Shown here one piece after another: positions 10,444 to 22,084 of a DNA stretch of 64,000 bases. The first letter of the stretch is position 1; every line of letters starts with the position of its first letter. The stretch is from Gigaspora margarita (Eukaryota; Glomeromycota; Glomeromycetes; Diversisporales; Gigasporaceae): assembly GCA_009809945.1 (NCBI GenBank), contig WTPW01001564.1, forward strand, positions 32,876 through 96,875, in the 5' to 3' direction. A model generated the notes under the pieces. It did no database searches. It was not told the origin of the DNA and worked only from the letters and a program-made list of their open reading frames with translations. The position numbers were made by a program, and so were the translations under genes.

Positions 10444-11458
10444 CAGTATTGGGCTGGACATTGGACATGGACATTGGACCACCCATGTCCAGTCCAGTCC
10501 AATCCATTGGACCAGAAGGTGTTGGACATTGGACATCATGTAACATTAAATTATTACATAATCATATGACAATTGGCCAATCAAATTATAAAATTTTGTA
10601 CTATTATGCTTGAATTATTATACTATATTTTTGATATATAGATAAAATTCAAATAACAATTTAAAAATTAACTATAATCACTATAAGAAACTGTAATTGT
10701 AATACTATATGTTTCCAAAAAATAGACTACTATCTAAAATAAGTTATCTCCTTTTTTAGATCCAAAAATTCAAAAACGTCTTTGACCCAAAATAAGCTAC
10801 CTTATAATCAAAAATAGTCACTACAAAGTAAAGTCTAAAGTTTACTATGTAAATCAGTTATTATTGCTTAAGAAACATATTCAGGAGCTCAAATTACACA
10901 TATGTTGAAATTTTTAGAAAGATTGAAAATATTTTATTAATTGACTTTTAATTTTTACATTCGACAAAAAATTAATTTTTTAAAAAAAATATACAAAAAG
11001 TTCTTCAATATTCAATTTTAATGAAAATTTCAATATATGTGTATTTTGATCTTCCAAACAAGGTTAATTAAGTGATAATTATCAATTTACATAGTAAAAT
11101 CTAAACTTTACTATGTAGCAACTATCTGCAATTAGCCAAAAATTGATTTTACCCAAAAATTAGCTTATTTTCGAACACATACGGTATTGATAATTGGTAA
11201 TTCTAAAGTTACAAATTAAATAGAGTTCTTTTATTGCTCAGGTCTATGAAAAAATTCTATTGCACCTTATGCTAATTTAAAAGTAATTTTAAATTCTTTT
11301 ATTACATAGATTTAAATAAAATTTTGGTATAGCTTATATAATAAATAATTTTAAAAATTTTAGTAAATTGTTTGATGGACTATGTCCAAGTAATATCCAA
11401 TGTCCAGTTCAGTCAATTATGTTAAAATTAGATGGACATATGTTCAATGCCAACACTA
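10444..11458. mobile_element. hAT-type non-autonomous element, GGACATT family
   Basis: Flanked by a perfect 8-bp duplication ACTCAAGG (10436-10443, 11459-11466). The ends are CAGTATTGG and inverted TAGTGTTGG. Both ends carry runs of the word TGGACATTGGAC. The middle is AT-rich and non-coding. An 8-bp duplication with short terminal repeats is typical of hAT elements. Confidence 0.88.
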
Positions 11459-13165
11459 ACTCAAGGAACCAAACAATAAAAAAAAATTAAAAATTTTGAA
11501 CCTTTAAATCAAAATATCTTGGTACTACCTTACCAAACTCAATAAATTTTTTTTATTTGAATTTTATAGATTTATATAATTCAAAAAAAATTTTTACTGA
11601 GTTTGGTCAGGTGGTTGTAGAGACATCTTCACATTAACTCAGCTTAAATCTGTGAAGCCAATCAAAAAAATAATTATGTAAACAATTTTTTTTTAAATAT
11701 AGAAATACTTTATTAATATTTTATATGTAATATGTTAATTACAATATTATAATATTATAGACCTATATGCCCAGTACCAATTTTGTACTCAATAGAGAGA
11801 GAGAAAGAAAAAAAAACTCCAAGTTTTTGTAATAAAATACTACTTAACTTGCACATCAAAACTACTTCAAACCTCTACCAGAGTTTCTTCTGGCTTCATA
11901 TACTTATACTCAATTAGAAAAAGCCCAAATAATAATGAAGTTAGAAGCAAGGTGAAAAATCATTTCCATGAAGGTTCAACAATAATGCTAAAAGCAATAA
12001 GACCCACTAACAAAGGTTTTAACAATGACACTATAGTATTGAAATCATGCCAGAAGGCTCCAATAAAACTGATAATACCATAGCAACTTACCTATTATTA
12101 GCAAAGTTGAGTTAACTCAAGAGAGAGAAAAAAAAAAAAGAATAATCACACTTATTTTAAAGCAAAAGCTTTCAAAATAATGATACCAAAACAATAGAAA
12201 CATACTAAACCCACAAAAAAAAAAGACTAGCTCAATCTGAGAAAAAAAAAGTAATGAGACTGACCAACAAAGGTTTCAATAATAACACTAAGTGGCAAAT
12301 TATGTCTGTGAAGGCTCTAATAAAAATGATAGTACCATAGCAACTTACTATTATTAAGAAGAGTTAGCTCAAGAGAAAAAAAAACCAATAAAAGAGACCA
12401 CTTATTTTAAAGCAAAAGCTTCTAACATAATGTTACCAAAATGACAGAAATATACTATATCCACAAAAGAAAAAAGCTAGCTCATTCTGAGAAAAAAAAA
12501 GAAAAAACAATGAAAATACTTATCACAAAAGATCTAGTTCTAGTGAAGTGAAACTGAAAAACATACTGGAAACTGCTTCAAGGTCAAAAACACTGACAAC
12601 AACCAAATAACAAAATGCTAAAAACTTCAAAAACAATATTACCAAACAGTATAAATCTGAAATTACCAATGACACCAATGACAATACCAAAATAATGAAT
12701 TCTGAAATATTCACAACAATGTTCTGAAATAACAAAAAAACACATCAATACCCACTACAATGGCTCTCTAGTTTTCTAGCAAAAAAAAAAAGTTATTCAA
12801 AAAAAGAAAAAATGTAATGAAAAAAGAAAACTATATATCTCAAGATTCCAAATTCAATCTCTACTATCCAGTATTCTGTAAACCAAACAAAGGGAAGCTG
12901 GCATTAGTTCAAAAAAAACCCCTAAAAAAAGCAACAAAAAAACTATTTATCTTACAAAATAGCAAGACTGTTTCTATCTAGTTTTTTAGTGAACTAGCAA
13001 AGCAAAAAAAAAAAATAAATAGAAATGAAAGAGCAATCTTAGAAATTCTATAGGCTAATTATACTAAAGTACCAGAGGTAAAACAGAGAAGGCAGTGGTC
13101 CTTTCTTTTTTTAAAACTAACATGAGGACAATTAATATTCTCTTCCTTCTCACCAGAAGAAAATA
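11184..13165. other. CpG-free, AT-rich block with tandem duplication
   Basis: No CG dinucleotide occurs over about 2 kb. From about 11940 to 12510 a unit of roughly 255 bp is present twice: AACAAAGGTTT words near 12011 and 12267, and CTTATTTTAAAGCAAAAGCT near 12150 and 12401. No gene seen. Confidence 0.75.
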
Positions 13166-13280
13166 CGATTGAACAACACCAATGCACTAATTATTGATAT
13201 TCAAGGATTACAATTGATTTTCAATGAAATCATGACCTTGATGTTCAACCACTGAAGTATGATGTATTGGTAGCAAAATA

Positions 13281-13573
13281 GCACTTCACAAAAGGCAGAT
13301 GTACATACTTGGAAATTACCTTTGTAAATAAGGAAACAAGAAGATACTATGCAATTTACGGTATTAATATCAAAATCAAAACTTATTATAGCTATGTGCT
13401 AACCAATGGCAAAAAAACTTTTTTACTAGTAAAATATAAAAATGCACTCTTAGAAAATAAGATAGAAATTTCAGATGCCTTGCAGGGGGCATTTGAAGAT
13501 ATTAGAAAGATTGTGCCTATAAAACCTCTAATTATTGATGGAACTCTGGATATGTCAAACCAATGGATAGGCA
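13281..13573 (+). pseudogene. coding fragment, unknown protein
   Basis: An open frame runs about 97 codons after a TAG at about 13279, with protein-like content (KGRCTYLEITFVNKETRRYY, then ALQGAFEDIRKI). There is no ATG near its start; it begins like an internal exon. It runs directly into a transposon end at about 13571. Family not recognised. Confidence 0.4.
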
Positions 13574-13656
13574 TTATTTTTTTGACCCCTCTACTATTGA
13601 AAAAATTGTTATATTTTTGGGGGCCCCCAAATATAACGTTATTTATAGATGCCCCT
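13571..13656. repeat. truncated Harbinger-like element end
   Basis: Read on the minus strand from 13656 it starts AGGGGCATCTATAAATAACG, matching the terminal repeat of the complete element at 43109-43639. The rest of the element is missing. Confidence 0.65.
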
Positions 13657-13665
13657 AAATATGTC

Positions 13666-13800
13666 ATGTTCAAATATAGTTTAGATATGTCATGTTCAAA
13701 CAAATAAATATATCATGTCAAGTAAATAAATATGTCATGTTCAAATATAGTTGAGTAAATAAATATATCATGTTCAAACATAGTTGAATAAATAAATATA
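13666..13800. repeat. tandem ~33-bp repeat
   Basis: The words ATGTCATGTTCAAATATAGT and AAATAAATATATCATGTTCA recur four or five times with small changes. Confidence 0.7.
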
Positions 13801-14094
13801 AGTGCAACAAGAAAAAACTTGTTATAAAGAGTTTTTTTTTTGATATTATATATGTACATGCATATATACTTATAAATTTATACCAAAAATATACATTGGC
13901 AATCTCTATCTATTTTAAAATTTGATTAAAATTAAGCAAATTGAAAATCTAACTTTTTTAAAAAATTTTGTTAATTTTACGCAAATCTGAATCTTATATA
14001 TAAAAAAGTTACTAAGTTGATTATACATCTAACTCACTGATCTATATACTAATAGCTCAGGTCCTATGAAACTGTTTCATTAGACAGCTTCAAT

Positions 14095-14225
14095 TAGATG
14101 AATAACAAATAACAAAACTTGTGATGATTATCAGAACTCATAACAAAACTTATGACAAATGATGAAACTTATAACAAATAATGAAACTTATAACAAATAA
14201 TGAAACTTGTGACAAAACTTAGCAA
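14095..14225. repeat. degenerate tandem repeat ATGAAACTTATAACAAAT
   Basis: About six imperfect copies of an 18-bp unit. Confidence 0.65.
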
Positions 14226-14526
14226 ATATATATATATTTATAAAAAAAAATAAATAAAAATTAAAGTGTAATTTTTTGGTTTAGAAATCTTTAAAAACTA
14301 ATTAGTGCATAAATGCCTTCTTGCATTATAAGGCTTTTGTTGCTAAAAAATTACTAAAACTATAGTTGTTAGATAAAACCTTTTTGTATAATAATGAAAG
14401 ACAAAACCTTTAACAAAAGATAAAACTTCAAATCTATTTGATGAAAGAGAAATCTTGAATTTGAAATAATAAAACCTTCTAGTGCTCTTGCTAAAAAAAA
14501 GAAAATCTAATAATGAAACCTTAATA

Positions 14527-14706
14527 CAGTCTACTCTTGTTAATATCAACTCTTTGAATTTGTTTAAATTTATGTGATAGTGATATTAATGAGAGAATTA
14601 CATTAAAGTTGATATATATAACAAAATTTTAAATATATAAAACTTTATAAAAATTCATTTTGTGGCTTAGATTGATATTAATAGGGTTGATATTAACAAG
14701 AACAAC
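14527..14706. mobile_element. 180-bp TA-flanked MITE
   Basis: The left end is CAGTCTACTCTTGTTAATAT. The right end, inverted, is GTTGTTCTTGTTAATATCAA. Both are flanked by TA (14525-14526, 14707-14708). GTTGATATTA words recur inside. The first 11 bases of the left end equal those of the element at 5889 apart from the last. Confidence 0.82.
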
Positions 14707-14954
14707 TATATGTTTCTCATTAAATAAAAATAAAAATAATCTATAAATAATCCTAAAAATTTATGTATTTAATATAAAAATAGATTATTATTGAGGCTTT
14801 TTATTTATATTTAATACTAAGAATGTTTACCTGCTTGTATGTTTAGTTTTAAAAAGCCACTACAAAAATTATAAATATGTAAATAAGTAAGCTATTAACA
14901 TCTCAAATATTTAAATATTTAAATAATAAAAATAAAAAATAAAAACTATATATA

Positions 14955-15127
14955 TAGTTAGACCTTTCTAAATGCAACCTTCTTTAATGCATAACTTTTC
15001 TAAATGCATGGCTTGGATTGGTCCCAACTCATATATTTCTTATAGATTTTTACCTTTTTAATACATACCTTTCTAAATATATAGTTTTTTGTAGGCCTTT
15101 TAACATGTATTTAAAAAGATCTAACTA
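14955..15127. mobile_element. TA-flanked MITE related to 3014-3215
   Basis: The left end is TAGTTAGACCTTTCTAAATG; the right end, inverted, is TAGTTAGATCTTTTTAAATA. CTAAATGCAT words recur inside. It sits in a TA-rich stretch, so the TA duplication is less telling. Confidence 0.7.
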
Positions 15128-15129
15128 TA

Positions 15130-15561
15130 CTAGCAATCTGTATGAATAGTAAACCAAGTTGCAAATGACTGACTTTGTTTGCATTATCATATACATCTAC
15201 CAATTTCTACTTTTTATTTGCTATTTTTTTCTTTTTATGAAACACATTTGATATTACCTGATGAAGCTATCAATCACCCAATGGATCTTGTAAAAAAAAC
15301 TACTAATACAAAAAAAAAACATTAAGTGCAAAATAATATGCAAAGTGTAATTTTGAATTTTAGTTTAAATTAAGCTTAATTTGGGCCAAAATTTGAATTA
15401 ACAGCCTGCATATTAAACTGCTCTAACATCACCACTAAGATCAGGTATAATGCAAAAAACTGCAAATATCAAAACAATCCAAAAAATTATTCATATATTA
15501 ATATTTTACATATGAAAATATTTTATTGTGCACTAATAAAAGTTTTTTTTATAAAATTTTG
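15130..15561. other. AT-rich spacer
   Basis: No gene or clear repeat seen. Confidence 0.5.
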
Positions 15562-15563
15562 TA

Positions 15564-15969
15564 TAGTGCAGGACACCTAAAGGCTTCCCAAACTTTAAAA
15601 GCTAATAGCATTTAATATAAAAATAATATCAAAAAAAATGGGCCGCTATTTTGTAGTTTAACTAATTTACTACAACTTAGCGGCTCTAATTTTTTAAAAC
15701 TTATTATAAAATTTTAATATATATGTGTTTAAAAGTGTGCTATTTTTATATGATACAGAAAAAATTACCTCAAAATGGGACAAGTCACGTGTTTTGGCTC
15801 ACTGCTATTGGTTAATTTTAAAATATTTTAAAATTAATTTAAAAATTAATTTTAAAAATTAATTTTTAACCAATCAAAATGCAGGATTTCAAAAAAACAT
15901 CAAATTTGATTATAAATTTTTGAAAATGGGACAAGTCACGTGACTTTCATCTTTAGGTGTCCTGCACCG
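15564..15969. mobile_element. 406-bp TA-flanked MITE
   Basis: Terminal repeats TAGTGCAGGACACCTAAAG and inverted CGGTGCAGGACACCTAAAG are flanked by TA (15562-15563, 15970-15971). AATGGGACAAGTCACGTG occurs twice inside as direct copies (about 15775 and 15925), flanking an AT palindrome. Confidence 0.82.
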
Positions 15970-15971
15970 TA

Positions 15972-16539
15972 TTAAAAAATTCTTTTTAATCTAATTTAAT
16001 AGCAAACCCTAACTCTAATTTAATTTAACTATGAAAGTTGGTGATGTTAGGGTCTTAATATGCATATTTTCATACTTATATGGTAGCACTTAAGGGCATG
16101 CCATAAAATTTAAAAAGATAATAAATAAAGCTGCATATTATCTTTTATTGTTAAATTTTTATTTTTTATAATAGTAGTTTTGTTAATGGTTTGGTCAATC
16201 GTCAGTAGTTTCATCAATCATTAACAGTTTTGTTAATTGTTAATGGTTACTTTCAGACTATCATTTGATGAATCCTTTCATTAATTTAAAAATAGTATCA
16301 TCAAGCATCTTTAGCATGAATGTGCATTAATCTACATAATTAAGGAATTGTGCACATACATGAAACCAACTCTAGTTTTGTCAATAGCTTTATCAATCAT
16401 CTGTAGTTTATCAATTTCTATAGCTTCGTCATTCATCTATAGTTTCATCTAAAGAATGTGCCGTAATTAGCTAATTACTACAATTATATTTATTACATAT
16501 ATTTTTACAAAGACTGTTTTGAAACCATAATTGTAGTAA
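15972..16539. other. AT-rich spacer with TTTCATCAAT-like words
   Basis: Repeated short words such as TTTTGTTAATGGTT and ATCATCTATAGTTTC make a loose array (16190-16450). No gene seen. Confidence 0.45.
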
Positions 16540-16745
16540 TAATTACTATATGTAGTAAATATTACTACATGTAGTAATAATTACTACATGTAGTAAATAT
16601 TACTACATGTAGTAAATATTACTACATGTAGTAAATATTACTACATGTAGTAAATATTACTACATGTAGTAAATATTACTACATGTAGAAATATTACTAC
16701 ATGTAGTAAATAATACTTAATGTAGTAAATATTACTACATGTAGT
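16540..16745. repeat. 19-bp palindromic tandem array
   Basis: About ten copies of TAGTAAATATTACTACATG with CTACATGTAG palindromes at each junction. Not a CRISPR: there are no spacers. Confidence 0.9.
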
Positions 16746-17106
16746 AATCTAGCAATCTAGCAGATTAAAGTTACTTCATAGTATTTTAAAACATTCATAA
16801 TACAAAGTGCATTTACGCAGGTTTTTATAAGGCAAGGTCTGAGAATTATGTTTATGGGTTTTATCATACCGTTCAGTTATTCATGAAGGCTGCAACATTT
16901 GTGGTTTTGAAGTTGTCATACCAACTGAACAAAGACCTTAGAATTTGTAATAGATTATATTATAAATTCACTTCTGGGACTCACAATTGCTTTATTGAAT
17001 TATATTGTTCTAGCCTGATCTATTATTCGTTAATTATTTATACTTGCAAAAAAAAATTAGACACAGAATATTATGTAGTAGTTTATTTAAGATAATATAT
17101 TAATAC

Positions 17107-17360
17107 ATTATACTTGTAATAATAATTACTGTGGCAGATTAAAATGAAATCCAGATTAAAATGAAATTATAGTATAAAATCTCGAAAACTAAATTTTTTT
17201 TGGGGTGCATTTTTTGGATTAGGGGTTAGAGTTAAGGTTTAGTTTTAAAAAAAGTTATAATAAACAAGTATTAGTGGGTTTTATAAAGTTAGCAGGTTAA
17301 GTAGAAAATATAGATTTCATTTTAAATTATGATCTGCGACAATAAATAATTACTACATTA
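17107..17360. repeat. inverted-repeat element (MITE-like)
   Basis: GCAGATTAAAATGAAAT on the left is inverted on the right, with AATAATTACTG-like flanks also inverted. GGTTAGAGTTAAGGTTTAG lies inside. Confidence 0.55.
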
Positions 17361-17499
17361 ATACATATTACAATTTGAATTACGGCGACATTCTTTAGTT
17401 TTATCATTTGTCTATAATTTCATCATTCATCTATAGTTTTGCTGTTTCATCAGATAAAACCAGAGACGAAACCATTTTGTCTGTGCGAAAATAGGTTTG

Positions 17500-19183
17500 T
17501 CAGGCATCATTAACTGTAATACTATATCACTATAATAATATAATGTTATAATTAAGCAACTATGAGACGCAGTTACTCCAAACCAGAAACTGATAAATAT
17601 GTTGTTATTTGCCATACAAGTATTCTATAGGACTAGAAATACTAGTCTAAAAAATTTCGCTCATTATGTGGTCCCATTAAAAAAATTTCACTAGAAAAAA
17701 ACATTTCGCTATTAGGTTAGGGTTAGAGTGTTGCTAATAAGTTGGGGTTAGAAGGTATTTTATACCAAATTTTGCAAGGAAAACTTTTAATTAGTAAGCA
17801 GAAGGCAGTTAAATAGGCAAAATTTCGTATTATGAGCGATTTTTTATTTATTTTTGTTTCTTGAACTTTTTCACATTACACCTGATCTTGAAATCTGATT
17901 GGCTAGCAAAATTTTTTAGACCAGTATTTTAAATACTGTTCAAGTATTCATTCACATTAATTAGTCAGTAAGTATAAAAGTTATTGACATTCTATTTAAA
18001 GTGTAGAAAATCTGTATGACAGAGGTGAATAAAAAAATATTTATGATTACGAAGGAAACTTAAATACAGAATGTGCATATTATAATGAATATGGAAAGAT
18101 GAAGTAAGATATCTATAATATTGAGCAATAAGATGGCAAAGATAAATAAGAATACTGATAATTGCACGAAATCATTTCAACTTAGAGTTTTCGCATATGA
18201 TAATGAATTTCATTCAATGAACTAGATAATGTTAAAAGAATTGGGAAAGAAGAGTTTGGCTTTATGACATTGTTTGATGATTGCGAAAGCTGATGGAATT
18301 ATGTAAGGGCGTATAAGCTATTTAGTAATTATACTGTTATTACTTAAGTGAAAAATAGAAAGTTTCATGAGTCATTAATCATGCTTCTAACTGTTTGTTT
18401 TTCATATTTGTCATTTACTGTGCTACAACAAATTCTTCAATTAAAATCATTTAATGTCACGTGAACGATTATTATACATACTGTTATTGCAACCCTAACA
18501 ATGATGTCATATCTGATCAATTAGCTCGCTAAAGCTGTTCTCAAACAATGACTTATAGAATTGTCTAATTGGCAATAAAAATAAATCACAATAATCGTTT
18601 ATATCAAAATAAACATAAACCTGACAACCCCATTTTTCATAGTCGTTACATATACAGTACTAAATCAACGAAGTCAACAGAATCAAATTCGAAAAAATAA
18701 TTAATAGTATATTATTTAACAATACAGTATAGCATTTCAACAAAAGGCATTACGACATTACAGCATTACGGCATTACAGCTTTACGACTCAACACAATTA
18801 CAGCAAAAAATACAACATGTATTAAAATTTGTAAAATTAATTCTACCACCAACTAGTCATTACATGACTAAATCCACGAAATTGACAGAATCAAACTCAA
18901 AAAATATTTAACAGATATTATTCAAAGGAAAAGGAAAACATAATGCAGTACAACATTTTAACAAACAAAATTATAGTATTTTTGCATTACGGCATTACTG
19001 CATTATGGCTTTAAGGCTTTATGACATTACGACTTTATGACATTACGACTTTATGACATTACGTTTTACAGCATTACAGCTTTACAACATTGCAGCATTA
19101 CGGCTCACAATAATTACGGCAAAAAAATATGGCATGTGCCGTAACCGTTTTAATTTGTAAAATTAATTCTACCACCAACTATA
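17500..19183. mobile_element. 5'-truncated hAT-type element, GCCGTA family, copy 3
   Basis: This is an inverted relative of the complete element at 38821-39811 and of the arms of 34347-37831. The right end reads CTACCACCAACTATA (ends 19183). Next to it are runs of GCATTACGGCATTAC-like words (18745-19135). A segment of about 240 bp is repeated in tandem (about 18640-18860 and 18860-19183). The left end is lost. A MITE is nested at 17626-17940. No transposase frame survives. Confidence 0.72.
17626..17940. mobile_element. MITE, mosaic-core copy 2, nested in hAT-type element
   Basis: A 9-bp duplication CAAGTATTC flanks it (17617-17625, 17941-17949). The ends carry TAGTCTAAAAAATTTCGCT and, inverted, TGGTCTAAAAAATTTTGCT. 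Inside, in the reverse direction, are the CCAATCAGATTTCAAGATCA block and a CTAACCCTAA-type block. The uninterrupted host sequence exists at about 37660 and 39540 in the other copies, confirming the insertion point. Confidence 0.88.
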
Positions 19184-19419
19184 TTTTTAACTACTGTCTC
19201 CAATTATTTTTATTATTGAGTAGTCAATTCATAGTAAACGGCCAGATAGGCCTGATAACTTTTTATTTATTTTTAAATTTTTTTAATAATATTTTTCTAT
19301 TTTTTTTTTTTTAATTTTTCGCTTTATATATATATATCAGATATATATAGTCGACGTTTTTTTAAATTTTTTTTTAACTTATTTAACTTGTTTTTTTTTT
19401 AATTATACGATGAGAAGTT

Positions 19420-19720
19420 ATAGTGGAGAAAAGTAATTGGTATTGTGAAAATGGTAGCTATATAAAAAGGAGAAGGATTGGTTGTCGGGAAAATGGTAGT
19501 TGTTAGGGAAGTGAGCTGTCGAGAAAGTGAGGTTATCATGGAAAGGTGGTTGTTGAGGAAGTGAAGCTTGTCTGAGATATGGTTGTTGGTGAAATGGAGT
19601 TGTAGGAAAATGGTTGTCGGGGAGGTGGCTGTCGAGGAAATAATTGTTAGGCAAGTGACATGTAGCAGGAAAATGGTTGATCGGAAAAAAAGTAGCCGTC
19701 ATCGAGATATAAGGCATAGA
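19420..19720. repeat. degenerate minisatellite, GTGGTTGTCGGGAAA type
   Basis: An imperfect 15-21 bp unit (GGAAGTGGTTGTCGGGAAAA and variants) repeats through the stretch. Its minus-strand reading gives a spurious protein of LPDNHFP-like units. The same unit fills both arms of the element at 52480-54628. Confidence 0.75.
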
Positions 19721-20562
19721 TAGAATAGAGTTTTGATGGTTGGCATTAACCGAAGGTCTCTATTTTCAAGTCATTTTTTATCAACAGAGAAAAAGCGGGT
19801 TGCTTAGGTCACATGAACAGCCTGAAGCTAGCTCATCAGCTCGGTCAAAAGCCAAGGCTAAGCCGGCTTACTACAAGCTGATCCCATCCCTAATTTTTAT
19901 TTTAAAAATATTTATATATTTTTAACCAATCAGAATTTGTTACATAAAATTAGCCAATCATATTTGATTACATAATCTCAAATTTGGCACTTTTTTAAAA
20001 AAAAGTAGATTGTTCTGTAAAAAAACAACAAAATTTAAATTTATTAACAAAATTTTTTTTTTAATTAATTATTTTTTATAATCAGAAATTAAAATGATCA
20101 AAACAGCTGTTTAAATGTCTAGCAGTTTAACCCAACTTATATTATAGCTAAAATTGAAATGCTGAACGCCAAATTGTTTAACCGTGTCTAGCAGTTTGAC
20201 CCAATTAGTTTTAATACTATTCTCAAAAATCTGGTACGTATCAACATTATTCAGTCTAAACAGACCATTACACTTATCCATGATATTTCTTCAATAGGTT
20301 AATTTTAGCATGTCTATCTTTTGGTGTTTTCTTTCAGAATTATAGAAAATGATTATCATCAATGTATGTAAATTAGTTACACATTTTACTAGCAGTTATT
20401 TTTCATACAAGCCATTCAACCGACATTATGCAGATAAAAATTTACTAACTATACATACCTGCAACTAATCAAAATGCTAACTTGAACCCTATGTGATGTT
20501 GGATAAATGGTCCATGGAGAAATGGCTATTGGGGAACAGCCCGTGTAAATTGCTATATATAT
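19721..20562. other. AT-rich spacer with a short direct repeat
   Basis: GTCTAGCAGTTTnACCCAA occurs twice (about 20116 and 20189). Otherwise nothing recognised. Confidence 0.45.
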
Positions 20563-21006
20563 TGTTACGGGGAGAATTCGACGTTATTTAACTTTACGAT
20601 TCAAAAGGTGATAAAAGGCGACTCGCCAGAGGTGTGACTTGGTGATTTAACCCGATTTATTATAAACGTGACTTGTGTATCCTAATCCGAAGATTAATCT
20701 CCTTATAATAGATAAAACAATTTTTCTTTTTATACTTTACAAATGTTATGGGATTCTCTAATCAAACATTATGGAATATTATGGAAACTACGAGATTAAA
20801 ATCATACAATACTCTATCTACGACGCTATCATAATATGTCTATTATACTAGAGGTTAGAATGTTTCTAAATCATTACGCCATACGCTGAGCCCCGAGCAT
20901 GCATGATTAATTATGCACGATTAATAATATAATCAATTAAATCAGATGTCACATGAAATGTGGCACAGTATAAATTTGTGATCGGCATTACTTTTTGCCC
21001 GTGACA
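20563..21006 (-). repeat. 3' LTR of Ty3-type element
   Basis: This is a 444-bp direct copy of 23040-23483, beginning TGTTACGG and ending CCCGTGACA on the plus strand, preceded by ATAT. About 15 differences from the other LTR are visible, mostly transitions (about 3 percent), so the insertion is fairly young. Confidence 0.93.
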
Positions 21007-22084
21007 TTCGCCCACGCTTATTTTATGCGTCCCACGCATAAAAATCCAAGTATTAGTGAGTTTTAATAACTGAAATGTCATTAACGAAGAGACTGTGACC
21101 CAGGCCATGACGTAGGTAATTGGTCGAGAGGTATGGAATGTTGGAAAAGAATGAGAAAGAGGTATGAGGTATTGCTGGCGTATTCGTGGGAAAGGGATTG
21201 GGTAAATATGATGTAATTTTGGTTGAGTGGGTATGGGGCGTAAGGAGAAGTTATATAAGAGGGGAATAGTAGGATGTTCTTCTCTTTTGTCTTTACAGCT
21301 AGCTCGTCGTAAGTTTCAGTAATTTATCGTCAATTGGTGATGTTATTTCTCCGGGACACGTGATATTTTCTCTTTTGCTCACGGTTGAAGTACAGTTCGA
21401 TTTGAAATTAATATGTAAATTTGTACTGACCCTGGGTTTGAACTAACACAATAAAAGTGAGTATTATTAAATACTATCATAATATATAAAAAAACTACTA
21501 CTTATCTATAGGCCAACGGCCATAGTCAGTCCTTAACCTAATTAACTAACAATTTACAAAATTTTAATTTTGTATTATCGTCGTTCCCTATTTCATCGAC
21601 AATCTTTCGCTTGTTTTAATCATCATTAAAGGCTGTAAAATTTTGTTATTGCTTATTTATTTGTCATCCAGCCATGCCTGTGCTAGGCTATAGTCACGAC
21701 CTATACTTTAGTTAACCCCAATTTTTGCGCATTTGCGTCTTACGGGCAGAGTACCCAACTTTTTGCGCATTTGCATCTTACGGGCAGAGCACCCATCTTT
21801 TTGCATTTATAAGTCAAACTTGAATATCAAGGAGAAAAGAGAACTACAATAGACAATACTGCCTCTTCTGGCAAATCTGTGTTGTCCTATTGCTATAGTG
21901 TTGCCTCCTCCGGCGAATCTATGCTATTATCACAATGCTGCCTCGTCCGGCGAATCTGCATCGTTCACTATACAACATTGTTGTATCATCTCTTTCTCAC
22001 TTTACTTATATTGACGGTCATACAGAAATTCTTTTACCCACTTGGTACATTCAATGAAAGGTGAACAGTATCTATTACCTTTAC
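21007..22084 (-). mobile_element. non-coding interior of the Ty3-type element
   Basis: No pol frame is present. A purine-rich stretch next to the 3' LTR (GCGTGGGCGAA on the minus strand) may be the polypurine tract. Two tandem arrays occur: TTTTTGCGCATTTGCGTCTT units (21720-21800, two copies plus a partial) and GCCTCnTCCGGCGAATCT units (21860-21965, three copies). Confidence 0.7.

Noticed and set aside
16540..16745. CRISPR-like regular array
   Set aside because: Units are contiguous with no spacers, in eukaryotic-type DNA; a simple tandem repeat.
19418..19717. 99-codon minus-strand frame with LPDNHFP units
   Set aside because: Same minisatellite as at 52.9-54.2 kb; not a gene.
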